Shown: positions 53,177 through 62,455, numbered from the stretch's first letter. The stretch is DNA of 64,000 bases from Azohydromonas aeria (GCF_009760915.1 NZ_VIDQ01000021.1:34693-98692), one strand, 5' to 3'. Program-made: numbers and translations. Notes: a model not told the origin generated them from the letters alone.

Positions 53177-53677
53177 TCATGGAAGGTTACCCGTACATAG
53201 ACGATCAAACATTCCGTGCAACGCTAATGGATCAAAGACCTGCGTTCTCGGCAGATGTACCGTGACACTTGTATCGTTGAGCGTGTCTGGCCGACCGCGA
53301 AGACTCATCCAGTAAGCACAACGCTTAGCCACGTACTCGTCTTGGGAACAAGTAAGCCAACTGTTAGGGTCATGATCAGGTAAAGCCACAACGACAAGGA
53401 TCCTCGGGACCATGACGTCTATGGGGCGCAGTTCATCGTAATTTTTCTTGAGCAACGGGAACGCCAGTACATCGTCGCGGAAGTCTGGTCGTCCCGTGCA
53501 CTTGAGTTGCAGATCTAACTTAGGCGAACGAACGGTACCACCTCCTCCGCGGCGTGCGATTGTGGCGTCGATGCTGTCGTCGTCCGTACCTGGTTCAGCA
53601 TAGGCAAGCCCACATACTGCTGCTACGGCTCGGACCAAGGCCACGGAGAACTGTTGTTTTTGCTCGTTCGGATCCAT
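53177..53677 (-). CDS. DUF4365-type protein, PD-(D/E)xK nuclease-like
   Basis: A 166-residue protein fitting the DUF4365 domain. QQFSVALVRAVAAVCGLAYA is the N-terminal helix; DDDSIDATIARRG supplies acidic residues, and SPKLDLQLKCTG gives the Asp...QxK pattern of PD-(D/E)xK nucleases. FPLLKKNYDELRP and PRILVVVALPDHDPNSWLTC complete the fold. The start is placed at the ATG before DPNEQKQ (53677); an in-frame ATG at 53695 is also possible. A 16-bp palindrome lies just upstream. DUF4365 proteins are often found in defence islands. Confidence 0.75.
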   Translation of the reverse strand: MDPNEQKQQFSVALVRAVAAVCGLAYAEPGTDDDSIDATIARRGGGGTVRSPKLDLQLKCTGRPDFRDDVLAFPLLKKNYDELRPIDVMVPRILVVVALPDHDPNSWLTCSQDEYVAKRCAYWMSLRGRPDTLNDTSVTVHLPRTQVFDPLALHGMFDRLCTGNLP

Positions 53678-53715
53678 GGTTGCGTAGTGTCGCATCTCAG
53701 ATGTTGGCGGCGGTC

Positions 53716-53731
53716 GAAAAGCGCGCTTTTC
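53716..53731. promoter_or_regulatory. 16-bp perfect palindrome upstream of the DUF4365 gene
   Basis: GAAAAGCGCGCTTTTC, with a second partial copy (ACGCGCTTTTCGG) at about 53743. It lies 20-55 bases upstream of the start codons, where a repressor would block transcription. Confidence 0.5.
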
Positions 53732-53947
53732 CGGCGGTCACGACGCGCTTTTCGGCGGCCAGGTACGCGCATGACGCTGCGCACCAACACGTGGTCAGCG
53801 CGCAGTAGTCGCCACATGCATCCGGCGCGGATCAAGGAAGGTAGTTGCAGCCCCGTGCGCGGCGCAAGAAGGCTTGGCGTACGCAGGGTGTGAGTGCCTG
53901 TTGGCGCCGACCGAAAACTGGCTCTGACGCACTTTGTGTGACGCCAT

Positions 53948-55198
53948 TCATGCCCGGCTGACGACCCGGATCTCCAGCAAGTCCAACTCTGCTTGGCCAT
54001 ACATCTGGCGCTTTATCAACTTCAGCCGGTTGTTCTGGCCTTCCACCTGGCCGCTGCTCCAAGGCAGCGCGACCGCGGCCCTCACGGCAGCGAGGTCCTC
54101 CTGCAGACCGGCGGCGAAGCGCTGCATTTCGATGATCTGGCAACCTGATGCCTGGACCAGCCACTGTTCCAGGCCTTCGCTGTCATGGTTGGTCAGCACG
54201 CCCATGAAGCGCAATGCCAGCTTCCTGGCCATGGCAATGGCGGGCTCCAGGTCGCACAGCCGCGAGGCGAAGCGCTGGTGCTCCTGAGCGGCACTCTCGT
54301 CGCAGTGTCGCTGCTTCCAACCCAGCAGCCAGGCACAGGCCCGTGACGGGGACGGCACCTTCACACCCGGCGGCTGTGCAGGCGGCGTGCTTGTCCCGGC
54401 AGCGTCCTGCGTCCTCAACGCCTGGAATGCGAGCCGCACGCAGCTGTGGCCGATCTTGATGCCCTGGTCCACGAGCTCGCGCCAGATCTGCGCGGCGTTC
54501 GTGCAGCCCTGCGCCGCCCTGGCCTGCAGATGGGCCTTTATCGAATCCATGCGCCCTGGTTGGGAAACCCGCACCACGCGCTCGGGGAATCCCTCTGACT
54601 GCACGAAGTAGCGCACCGTGCGTCTGTCCAATCCTACCTCTCGGGCGATGGCACGTAACGTTCGCCCGGCGGCATGCAGGCGCATGACCTCCTCGTAGAG
54701 CGCCAGGCGCCGCTCGCGGTTGTGGTCGACCCGTTGCTGCGCCGCGGCTGCTCTTGTTGCAGCCGGCGTCAGCGACGGTGTCGGCGGTGGTGGTGGAGGA
54801 GATGGCGGCTTGACATCAGCCGGCGCACTGCTGGTGTTGCTGTCCTCGGGCACGGGCTTGTCAACGGCTGCCTCGCGCAGCCGGGACGACAGCCTGGAGA
54901 GCAGCCGCTGCAGCGCCTCGCTCAGATTCTTGATGAGGTGCCAGCGATCGGCGACCTGAACGGCATCCGGCAGCGCCTGGCGGACGGCGTCGGCATAGGC
55001 GCTGGCGCGGTCGCGCGCCACGATGCGGATGGTGTCGTGTTCCTTGAGCCAGTTGTCCCTCACGGTGGCGGTGTCGCGGTCGGGCAGCAGCGCGACAGGA
55101 CGCCGTCGCTCCAGATCGACCACGATGGTGCCGTAGCGGTGGCCGCGTGCCAGTGCCCAGTCGTCGATGCCGACCACCGTGAGCGGTTCTTCGGGCAC
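53948..55198 (-). pseudogene. ISL3 family transposase, N-terminally truncated
   Basis: About 416 codons of an ISL3 transposase from the first catalytic block onward: VVGIDDWALARGHRYGTIVV, VARDRASAYADAVRQALPDA, VADRWHLIKNLSEALQRLLS, an inserted helix-turn-helix region (HAAGRTLRAIAREVGLDRRT), and PWSSGQVEGQNNRLKLIKRQ with the final Glu. The N-terminal zinc-binding and DNA-binding part (about 150 residues) is missing; the sequence changes abruptly near 55200-55225 into another gene. The 250 bases between its stop and the DUF4365 gene contain no other gene. Confidence 0.85.
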
Positions 55199-55225
55199 CG
55201 CGGGCGGCGAGCCGGGCTCGCGTGC

Positions 55226-55660
55226 GTGGAATTCATCGAAGGCTTGTTTGACCGGCTGACGCTGCGCTATGGCAGCGCTTTCATGGACCGTTGGGCTGGC
55301 CTATCCCTTGCGGCAGTGAAAGAGGATTGGGCGCGCAAGCTAGCCAGCTACGCCCAGCGGCCAGAGGTCATCGAGCACGCGCTGTCGCTGCTGGACCCCG
55401 CCGGCCCGCCCACTGCCGCAGCCTTTCGGGAACTGTGTGCGAGTGCGCCGGCTCCGGCATTCCGGGCACAGCCTCAGGTGAAGCAGTCGCAACGCGCTGC
55501 CGAGATCCGGCGCAAGTACCTGCGGCCGGTAGCACCCCGGGTCGGCCGCGAACGCGCATGGGCCGCCGAGATGGTGCAGCGCGCCCGTGCCGGCGAGCGG
55601 GTGCCGGGGTACAGCCTGCGCCTGGCGCTCGACGCGCTCAATCGACCAGGCGCTTCTTGA
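55226..55660 (+). CDS. Phage/plasmid replication-protein-P-like protein
   Basis: A 144-residue protein: FIEGLFDRLTLRYGSAFMDR, WAGLSLAAVKEDWARKLASY and AHALS-like helices followed by PPTAAAFRELCASAP, then a basic C-terminus (KYLRPVAPRVGRERAWAAEM). The pattern LF.RLTLRYG..F...W-G.-..-AVK.DWA is that of phage replication protein P-like/helicase-loader proteins of beta-proteobacteria. GTG 55226 gives a normal length but sits right at the ISL3 truncation point, so some N-terminal residues may be lost. Confidence 0.6.
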   Translation: MEFIEGLFDRLTLRYGSAFMDRWAGLSLAAVKEDWARKLASYAQRPEVIEHALSLLDPAGPPTAAAFRELCASAPAPAFRAQPQVKQSQRAAEIRRKYLRPVAPRVGRERAWAAEMVQRARAGERVPGYSLRLALDALNRPGAS

Positions 55661-55746
55661 CAGCGCAGGACCGGGCCTTCGTGCTTCGCATCGAGCCCCC
55701 GTGCCGGGGTCTCGACCCTGCCGGGCTTCAATCCCTGCTGCCTTGC

Positions 55747-55768
55747 GCGGCGGCCTGACGGCCGCCGC
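55747..55768. terminator. Perfect 9-bp GC hairpin
   Basis: GCGGCGGCC, loop TGAC, GGCCGCCGC, 86 bases after the replication-protein-like gene and before the converging HAF gene. It has no T-tract and may serve both strands. The rest of 55661-55910 contains no gene. Confidence 0.45.
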
Positions 55769-55910
55769 TGCGCGCTTCGCTTGCCCTCCTGGGGGCTGCC
55801 TTCGTCAACCCCCGCCGCGCTGCGCTTGGCGTTCCCAAGTGAAGCCGACCAGGCTTCGCCTGCTCGGCGTGTGGCACGAGGCAAAAATTGAGCTAAGAAC
55901 CCTAAGTTGT

Positions 55911-57017
55911 TCAGCGTTTGGGCACCAGCATATAGGCCTCGAACCACGTATACGGATATTCTGCACTCGAATACCGGCCGGTGCCTACCATCGCGCCTTC
56001 TTCATTGATCGCACAAGCGGACGACAAGCGATACCAGCTCTCTGGCGTGTAGGGCCTTTTCGGGCCTGCGTAAAGCAACACGGGAGCCCGTCCGCTATCC
56101 AGATAAACAATGGCTCCGTCGCGTGGGTCAGCATTTCCATCGAAGCGGAAACCGGCTACTTCTCTGCGGTTGTTAATGCCCAACCCACCTGCCGGAGAAT
56201 TTCCGCCGACCGGCTGCATCACCGTGTACTTGTTGTCCGCGTACAGAAAGGCGTGGCGACTCCAGATGAAGTCGTTGATATTGTATACGTAGCCGGTGAT
56301 GTCGCCCCGGTTGTTGATGGCCGTGGGCATCAAGCTGTCGTAGCCAGCCGGGGTAGGCAGCAACTGCGGTTTGCGGCCGCGGACGAGCAGCACTCCCTGA
56401 CGCACGCCGACCCCGTTCATGACCACTTCGCGGAAGCCCAAGATGTCCCCGCGTTCGTTGATGGAGGTGGCCTGCGCGGCATAGCCGCCCCAGGTGCCCA
56501 GGTCGGTCAGTCTGTCGCGCCACCAGTACGCTGCATGCGTCGCGCCAGGGGCTGCTTCCGACCAGCCCACGACTTCCGAGCGATTGTTGATGCCAGCAGC
56601 GTGGCTGCTGCCTCCACCCAGCGAGGGCAGTGTGGTTATTTGCTCGCGCCACCAACGAAACGCCTGAGTGAAACCGCCTTGCCTGAACCAGCCGACGATC
56701 TCGGTTTGGGCATTAATCCCGGCAGCCTCACCAGGACCATCGGTGTATATCGGTTTCGGTGCCGCACCTGGTTGAAAAAGCGCGGGGCGATAACCGCCTT
56801 GGATGTTGAAAAACACGTAGCCCGCCGCTTCGCGCTGGTTGTTTAGCGCAAGCGCGCCGCTGTAGCCACTCTGAAACCGACCCAGGCCCACGGCCTTGTA
56901 GAGGGAGTTGTCCAGCACCGGTGGAACTGGGTTTCCCTGCATTGTCTTGGCATTGGCGTACATGCTTGGCGCAAGGCCGGCCAAGGTCATGTGAATTGCA
57001 AAATTCCGTCGCTTCAT
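55911..57017 (-). CDS. Exported HAF-repeat protein
   Basis: A 368-residue protein with repeated HAF-type units: AFRWWREQITTLPSLGGGSS, HAAGINNRSEVVGWSEAAPG, AAYWWRDRLTDLGTWGGYAA and ATSINERGDILGF, a pattern seen in probable extracellular beta-propeller-like proteins of unknown role. The start at 57017 is chosen because AGGAGAGG precedes it; the N-terminus MKRRNFAIHMTLAGLAPSMY with ANAK after it looks like a (possibly twin-arginine) signal peptide. It converges with the plus-strand gene to its left, and no functional partner is visible. Confidence 0.78.
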   Translation of the reverse strand: MKRRNFAIHMTLAGLAPSMYANAKTMQGNPVPPVLDNSLYKAVGLGRFQSGYSGALALNNQREAAGYVFFNIQGGYRPALFQPGAAPKPIYTDGPGEAAGINAQTEIVGWFRQGGFTQAFRWWREQITTLPSLGGGSSHAAGINNRSEVVGWSEAAPGATHAAYWWRDRLTDLGTWGGYAAQATSINERGDILGFREVVMNGVGVRQGVLLVRGRKPQLLPTPAGYDSLMPTAINNRGDITGYVYNINDFIWSRHAFLYADNKYTVMQPVGGNSPAGGLGINNRREVAGFRFDGNADPRDGAIVYLDSGRAPVLLYAGPKRPYTPESWYRLSSACAINEEGAMVGTGRYSSAEYPYTWFEAYMLVPKR

Positions 57018-57384
57018 GACCTCTCCTGGAGAAATTTCCGGAGCGAGCGTAGAGGCATCCTTCCTGTTTTCCATCCCTGAGGTGGGCCATTGCTCTTGAT
57101 TGAGCATCCAGCCACTTCATTCGCCGGGTGCAGCACGCGTATACGCTGCAGCGTCAGTTTCACGTCGAGAAGGAGCGCGACGATGAACTGGCCGCTGCGC
57201 TCAGCGGCGCGCTGCAGTGACTGGAATTGCCATGCAACGTAGCCGGCACTGATGCTGGCTACGCGGCCGTCTCCCGCTGACCTAACTGAGGCCCCTGCCC
57301 GCCCAGGTGTCGCAAGGCCTGCCGGGGTCGGGCGGTGTGCTGATCCTCGTGCAGCGAACTGTGCCGCCGAGCGAGTCCGGCTCA
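57018..57384. other. Gene-free stretch with a short coding relic
   Basis: Only one short plus-strand run looks coding: QHAYTLQRQFHVEKERDDEL followed by AAALSGALQ and a stop near 57222. I do not recognise it. No other gene seen. Confidence 0.35.
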
Positions 57385-57557
57385 GGGGTTGTCGTACTTT
57401 TCGTGGATTTTGGTGCGCCAGCCGTCGATTTCTCGTTGCGCGACAAGCACTTAGCGGCGCTCGACAACTGCATACGATGCCAGCTGGCTAACCCGTTGAT
57501 TTGCTTTATGTTTTTCGAGTGAAGCGCACCAAAATCCACGGAAAGTACGACAACCCC
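57385..57557. repeat. Tn3-derived miniature inverted-repeat element, copy 2 (173 bp)
   Basis: GGGGTTGTCGTACTTTTCGT at the left matches the right end read inward (GGGGTTGTCGTACTTTCCGT), and both arms continue into GGATTTTGGTGCGC. The arms are near-perfect over 34 bases. The inside shares CGACAAGCACTTAG and CTAACC blocks with copy 1. No coding capacity and no target duplication (GCTCA and GGGCC flank it). Confidence 0.87.
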
Positions 57558-57621
57558 GGGCCGGAATGGGCATCGATCAGATCGCCGCTTTCCATCTTCG
57601 CCCGAAGATATTTTCCGGCCC

Positions 57622-60600
57622 CTAGAGCAGGCAATCGGAAATCAATTCCCCTTTGACCTTGTACCAGCGCACCGATTGCCGGAAGCCGGATTCACAGAAC
57701 GGACAGGGCGTCCAAGCCAATTCGCCACTGATATCCTTTTTTGGCGAAAGCTTGCCCATATTGTTGTATATATATGAATTCAGTCCACGCCATTCAAAAA
57801 AGTCACTCTCCACATCGCCCTTCTTGCCCTCCTTGAGAAATTTATAGGGCTTGAACCCGTAAAGCAGGATATTGAACTCTCCCTCCGTCAGGCCATGCAC
57901 AGGCTTGGAGAAGTCGAACAGTTCCTCCTTTGCGAATTTTGCGATCGCAGTTTTGGGAAGAACAGTTCCGAGCTTGAGCGGCATGCAGCGGGGATCGAGA
58001 ACGGAGAAACTCTTGTCTAGCCATTTGCTGAACGGAAAAGATTTCAGATGTGCATAACCCTTGCAGTATGGGCAAGCATTGCGATACAGATTGAAGGCAA
58101 AGGAAAACGGATGGATTCCATCGACGACACGAGCCGTTCGGCTGAAAAGCCGGATGGCGTGATAAGTATATTCTTCCGGCACGGCTTCACAGTTCGACGC
58201 GGTTGCCACCACCCCGCCGCCTTTGAAAAACGCTTCATCGAAGCTGCGGGCTTCGACCAAGGCCGACCAAGGCTCGGCGTTTGACAATTCCCGGATGGAT
58301 TTCAAACCGGCAGCCACCTGCTTACGGACCGACAAGGGCACCCGGTGGTATTTCTCAAGATGACTGACGAAGGGGTTGAAGAAAAATTTCTCCTTCGTCG
58401 CGACAGCTGCTTGCAAGGCCTCCCTAGATCGATAGAACACGACATCATCGTCCGGGACGCAAAGCTGGAAATTTTCGGCGAAACGCTTTTCCAGCGCGAA
58501 GTTGTCTTGCCTGATAAACACAGGGCGCAAAAAGCGATACCGTTCCGTATCGCGTTGGCTATTAGGTGCGGCGCTGGCGTTATCCCTGCAAGGCAGTTGG
58601 GAAGGCGTTTTATTTTGACGCTGGCTCGCCAGTGCCCGCACTTGCTGGAACACGTCCCTGTGATTGAGGCTGGGGAATGACTTCGAGCCTGCGGCACCTG
58701 CCACCACGTCGCTACTGGTTTTCAGTGGCTTGGCGCCGCCCAAATCTATGACGTAGCCGCAGCGGTAGATGAAGTCAGGGTTGTGCTCGACGGCAAGCAC
58801 CGTGCAACCCTTCAAGTAATCGCCAAGTGCGCGGTGCAGTTTTTCTATTGACTTCCTATCCAGTCCGCGGCAGGGCTCGTCCAGTATGACATACGTATTC
58901 TGGCGCGAAAGCGCCTGCCAGTAGCCCAGAATGAATTTGACGAGTTTCAGCCTTTGAATTTCTCCGCCGCTGAGGCTCGACAGCGCCCTTCCCAGCGACA
59001 GATGGCTCAAAGCCAACGCATCGAAAACATCCTTCACATGAGACAAGAAACCGAATGAAGACTGGAATCCAATGTTTGGAATATCCGTATTCAGGAGCTC
59101 GACGATACTTTTGCCGTCAACTTTCACCAGGGAGACGTCGGCTCTGTAGCGGGATCCGAAGCAAACGCCGCACGCAATACCCTCGTCCATCCCTGAACCG
59201 CCGCATTGAGGACAGGCTCCTGCCGCGTTGAAACTGAAATCGCTTTCCGTCAGAAGTGGCGCGGAGGATTTTGCGTAAACCTTTCGGATGTCATCGAAGA
59301 CATCAATATACGTAGCGACAATGGACGCGGGCGACCGGCCTGGTGCTTTGGCGGTCAGGCGCACCACCTGTTCTCCTGACTCCTCAAGGGACTGGCAAAT
59401 CAGGTCCATCAGCGTAGTTTTGCCTGACCCACTGGAGCCGACAACGACCGTCATTTGGCGCAATGGGAATGCTATGTCCGGTAATTGCAGGCTGTGCCTG
59501 GGCCTAAGCTTGATCTTTTTGGTTTTGGGGCTAGATTCTCCTTTAGCCACAAAATCCAGGGCAGGATAAGCGAAAAGCGGATCGCTTGATGGGAGGCCTT
59601 TCTTCAGAATCCTTCCGCCTTCCTTGCCTGCTCCGGGGCCAATCTCAAGCACACGGTCAGCCGTAAACTGGTAAACAGGATTGTGGTCAACCACTAGCAC
59701 GCAATTGTTGCGCGACTTCAGCTCCATCAATATCTCAATTATGTTGATGTTGTCCCGGTATTGAAGGTTGGAAGAGGGTTCATCAAGCACGATTATTCTG
59801 TCCCGCTCCTGGGAAACCAGAACATCCAAGAGTTTAAGACGCTGTGCCTCTCCCGAGCTCAGGGAGGCCGTGCTTCTGTCCAATGCAATATGGTCTATCG
59901 CGAGCTTGTGGATGAATTGCAGCTTGGTCAGTGCTTCATCGCGCGCAACGCAGCCGGTATTCAATTTTTCCAAAATTTTGGCCAAGTCCGCGGCCGGCAG
60001 GCCAAGGTAATAGTGGAATGGCTTGCCGCTGAGGAGCACTGCGCGCGCCTGGTATCCAAAGCCGGTGCCCTTGCAATCAGGGCAGGGCATGTCCGAAAGG
60101 TAGTTTTGGGCGTGCTGATCGGCGCGATTGGCAATCAGCTTTTCCGTCAATGTGTCGATGACAATCTTTTTGGACGCCGTGGTCAAGGCCGCAAAGGATT
60201 GGCTGACGTCCACGCCTTGGGACTTGAGTACCTTGGTCAGCCCGCTGGGGAGAAATTTGAATCCAACATAGCGGCCTGATTTGCTCAACGGCACACGCAG
60301 AAATCCTTGCTCTATGCGAGAATCCTTGTCCAAAGCTCCATCGAGATTGACAGACAGGCGCGAGCCCCTTCCCGCACATGCGCTGCAGCAACCGCTGAGC
60401 GACGACGCCGTGGACCTGGAAAACAGTAGAGGCGAGGGCTTGCGGAAGATCTTGCCATCCACGAGCGAAAACCAGTGCTCGTTGAAATTTAACTCCACGC
60501 CTTCGCCGACCAGCAATACTCCCTGCCTCGCCAGTTTTGCAATGCTCTGGTGGTCTTTGTTGTCCGCAATGTCTATCAATATTTGATAGTTTTCCAACTT

Positions 60601-61203
60601 GATGGAGCCCAGCTTGGAAACGGCGATCAGGCGCGACGTCGATTTGATTTCATCCCGGCACACCACTGATGTGACGCCTTGCTTTTGAAGAAGTGAAGCA
60701 GCAGTTTTTCCGTCAACCGCTTCATAATTGGAATAAATGGCGTACAGCTTTGCGCCGGGATGATGGCTCTGGGAGAAAGTCCGAATTTCATCGAGTGTCG
60801 GCTGCCTGATCTGCTGGCCTTCATGAAATATCTCGCCGTGATGGACGAACATTCTTTTCAGAAGGCTTTTGAGGCCCGTGCGCGTGCCAAAGCTTGATGC
60901 TTCGGTTTGAGGCAAGGCTCTTTGGGTCACCGACTCCACGTCCGGAAGCGCGGTGGCGGACTTCATTTCCGGCCGCACGGCGTAGGTATAAATGTCATCG
61001 GTCTTGCGTCGCATCGCCGCCTGCCTGCGTGCCTCGGCAACAATGACTTCATGGACTAGGCTAGACTTGCCTGAACCGCTGGCCCCGCAAACAACCACTA
61101 TTTCGCCAAGCCTGGCGTTGAAATCGATATTCTTAAGATTATTGTGGGTAACACCTCGCACGCCAAAATCAGAGCTCATTGATTTCATTTTCATACATTT
61201 CAT
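57622..61203 (-). CDS. UvrA-like tandem ABC ATPase with extra C-terminal domain
   Basis: 1193 residues, against about 940 for housekeeping UvrA. First ABC half: Walker A CGASGSGKSS (39-48), signature LSSGEAQRLKLL (about 446) and Walker B VLDEPSSNLQ (about 470). Second half: VGSSGSGKTTLMD (about 586), LSGGEIQRLKLV (about 739), VILDEPCRGLD (about 769). Zinc modules CSACAGRG, CPDCKGTGFG and CPQCGGSG...CGVC are kept. The part at about 105-140 (FGTRTGLKSLLKRMFVHHGE) resembles UvrA near its UvrB-binding region. Residues from about 830 are extra, with CPYCKGYAH and CPFCESGF zinc-like pairs. The gene overlaps the radical SAM gene by 35 bases. Several in-frame ATGs (61203 to 61179) could start it. By analogy with DrrC-type UvrA paralogues it may protect DNA from the cluster product. 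Confidence 0.85.
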   Translation of the reverse strand: MKCMKMKSMSSDFGVRGVTHNNLKNIDFNARLGEIVVVCGASGSGKSSLVHEVIVAEARRQAAMRRKTDDIYTYAVRPEMKSATALPDVESVTQRALPQTEASSFGTRTGLKSLLKRMFVHHGEIFHEGQQIRQPTLDEIRTFSQSHHPGAKLYAIYSNYEAVDGKTAASLLQKQGVTSVVCRDEIKSTSRLIAVSKLGSIKLENYQILIDIADNKDHQSIAKLARQGVLLVGEGVELNFNEHWFSLVDGKIFRKPSPLLFSRSTASSLSGCCSACAGRGSRLSVNLDGALDKDSRIEQGFLRVPLSKSGRYVGFKFLPSGLTKVLKSQGVDVSQSFAALTTASKKIVIDTLTEKLIANRADQHAQNYLSDMPCPDCKGTGFGYQARAVLLSGKPFHYYLGLPAADLAKILEKLNTGCVARDEALTKLQFIHKLAIDHIALDRSTASLSSGEAQRLKLLDVLVSQERDRIIVLDEPSSNLQYRDNINIIEILMELKSRNNCVLVVDHNPVYQFTADRVLEIGPGAGKEGGRILKKGLPSSDPLFAYPALDFVAKGESSPKTKKIKLRPRHSLQLPDIAFPLRQMTVVVGSSGSGKTTLMDLICQSLEESGEQVVRLTAKAPGRSPASIVATYIDVFDDIRKVYAKSSAPLLTESDFSFNAAGACPQCGGSGMDEGIACGVCFGSRYRADVSLVKVDGKSIVELLNTDIPNIGFQSSFGFLSHVKDVFDALALSHLSLGRALSSLSGGEIQRLKLVKFILGYWQALSRQNTYVILDEPCRGLDRKSIEKLHRALGDYLKGCTVLAVEHNPDFIYRCGYVIDLGGAKPLKTSSDVVAGAAGSKSFPSLNHRDVFQQVRALASQRQNKTPSQLPCRDNASAAPNSQRDTERYRFLRPVFIRQDNFALEKRFAENFQLCVPDDDVVFYRSREALQAAVATKEKFFFNPFVSHLEKYHRVPLSVRKQVAAGLKSIRELSNAEPWSALVEARSFDEAFFKGGGVVATASNCEAVPEEYTYHAIRLFSRTARVVDGIHPFSFAFNLYRNACPYCKGYAHLKSFPFSKWLDKSFSVLDPRCMPLKLGTVLPKTAIAKFAKEELFDFSKPVHGLTEGEFNILLYGFKPYKFLKEGKKGDVESDFFEWRGLNSYIYNNMGKLSPKKDISGELAWTPCPFCESGFRQSVRWYKVKGELISDCLL

Positions 61204-62455
61204 AGATCATTGGGATGATTTTCTTGTACGCTGTGCACATCGGGCTTTTGCCATTTTTACGGTAAAGCGGGCAGCCGCCTGCGCAGACCAGCCTATATTC
61301 ACAGCCTTGGCAGTCATCGCTCAAGCCAGCGTGCTTGGGAATACCCCTTCTGATAATTTCCACGATGTTTGCCTCCTCATCGAGGCTGCCGAGAGGATGG
61401 CCCTGCTCAAATTCGGTATGGCAAAAATACACGGAACCGTCAAGGTAAATTGCTGCCGCCGTGGTTCCCATTGAGCATGGGTGAGGTTGTGGAGAAACGG
61501 TCCGAAGATCGGATACGACCAGCCGCCGGCTGACCGGGTAACCGTCGCGTGCCGCCTCGCCGAGAATTTCCTTGACTTCAGCAAAAGCGGAGACAAAATC
61601 GTCCGGCGCCAAATTGTCGCCTTTTACGTCGGAAATCCGGAAAGCCGCGTCTTTTTGCACCAGATGCTTCACCAGCGGTGCAACTCCCGCGCGATTTTCA
61701 GGCGTGGTCGTGATCAATACACTAGGCTTGATATTGTTCGACTCCAGCCGTTCAATATTGCGGCTGATGATATGAGAGCTGCCTTTGCCGTCTTTGACGA
61801 ATACGCGGTTGCGATCATTGAATTCGGCGGCGCCATCCAGGGAAACGGACAACAGTATGTCGTTTTTCTTGATGTACTCGATGATGCGCGTATCAAGGAA
61901 GGTGAGATTGCTGATGATGCGTATGGACAAGCTGATGCCCGCATCCTCCAGCTGTTTTTTCAGTTTCAGGACTTCATCGGCCCATTCGTCGAAACAAAGC
62001 AGTGGCTCCCCGCCGGCCAGCTTGATGGATACATTCTTCAGACCCCGGACATGCAGCAGCTTGGTGCCAAGCAATGAAAATAAATCCGCCCGCCGCGGGC
62101 GCTTGCTGTTAAGTGAAGGTATATAGCAATAACTGCATGCGAGATTGCAGCGGTCGCTGGTCTGTATCCAGAACTGCAAGGCTTCAGCTTCGCTGGCTTC
62201 GCCAGGAATTTCACTGCTTCCATCAGCACAGACCACCACGCCATCGCGTTCCAACAGCTTCAGTGCCGTCAATTCGGCGGAATTTTCGGTTTCTAGAGCA
62301 TGGTCTGCGCCCAGTCTTATTGCCAGCGCCCGCATGGTCTGATCCAACACTATTGCGCGGCCCGTCTGGTCCTGAAGCGTCATGAAATCGACTGTACCGG
62401 TGCCGGGAACCACGCATTGCCTTAGCATAAAAGCATGCTTCAATCGAAACTTCAT
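61169..62455 (-). CDS. Radical SAM/SPASM peptide-modifying enzyme
   Basis: A 428-residue enzyme. The [4Fe-4S]-SAM motif is CNLACSYC (Cys103, 107, 110), followed by IKLAGGEPLLCFDEW and the barrel strands ISNLTFLDT and LSVSLDGAAEFND. The SPASM-type C-terminus has CSMGTTAAAIYLDGSVYFCH, CQGCEYRLVCAGGCPLYRK and SPMCTAYKK for auxiliary clusters. About 95 residues before the core may bind a leader peptide. Its ATG overlaps the dioxygenase stop by four bases. Enzymes of this type install thioether, C-C or epimer changes on ribosomal peptides; the specific change is unknown. Confidence 0.9.
   Translation of the reverse strand: MKFRLKHAFMLRQCVVPGTGTVDFMTLQDQTGRAIVLDQTMRALAIRLGADHALETENSAELTALKLLERDGVVVCADGSSEIPGEASEAEALQFWIQTSDRCNLACSYCYIPSLNSKRPRRADLFSLLGTKLLHVRGLKNVSIKLAGGEPLLCFDEWADEVLKLKKQLEDAGISLSIRIISNLTFLDTRIIEYIKKNDILLSVSLDGAAEFNDRNRVFVKDGKGSSHIISRNIERLESNNIKPSVLITTTPENRAGVAPLVKHLVQKDAAFRISDVKGDNLAPDDFVSAFAEVKEILGEAARDGYPVSRRLVVSDLRTVSPQPHPCSMGTTAAAIYLDGSVYFCHTEFEQGHPLGSLDEEANIVEIIRRGIPKHAGLSDDCQGCEYRLVCAGGCPLYRKNGKSPMCTAYKKIIPMIYEMYENEINEL

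Noticed and set aside
57385..57557. Reading the miniature elements as integron attC sites because of CTAAC and inner repeats
   Set aside because: The ends are about 37-bp GGGG-type inverted repeats as in Tn3, no attC core pair (RYYYAAC with GTTRRRY) is placed correctly, and no integrase of integron type is present.
61169..61203. A frameshift between the radical SAM and UvrA-like genes
   Set aside because: Both genes have proper ends and starts; the 35-base overlap is ordinary operon coupling.
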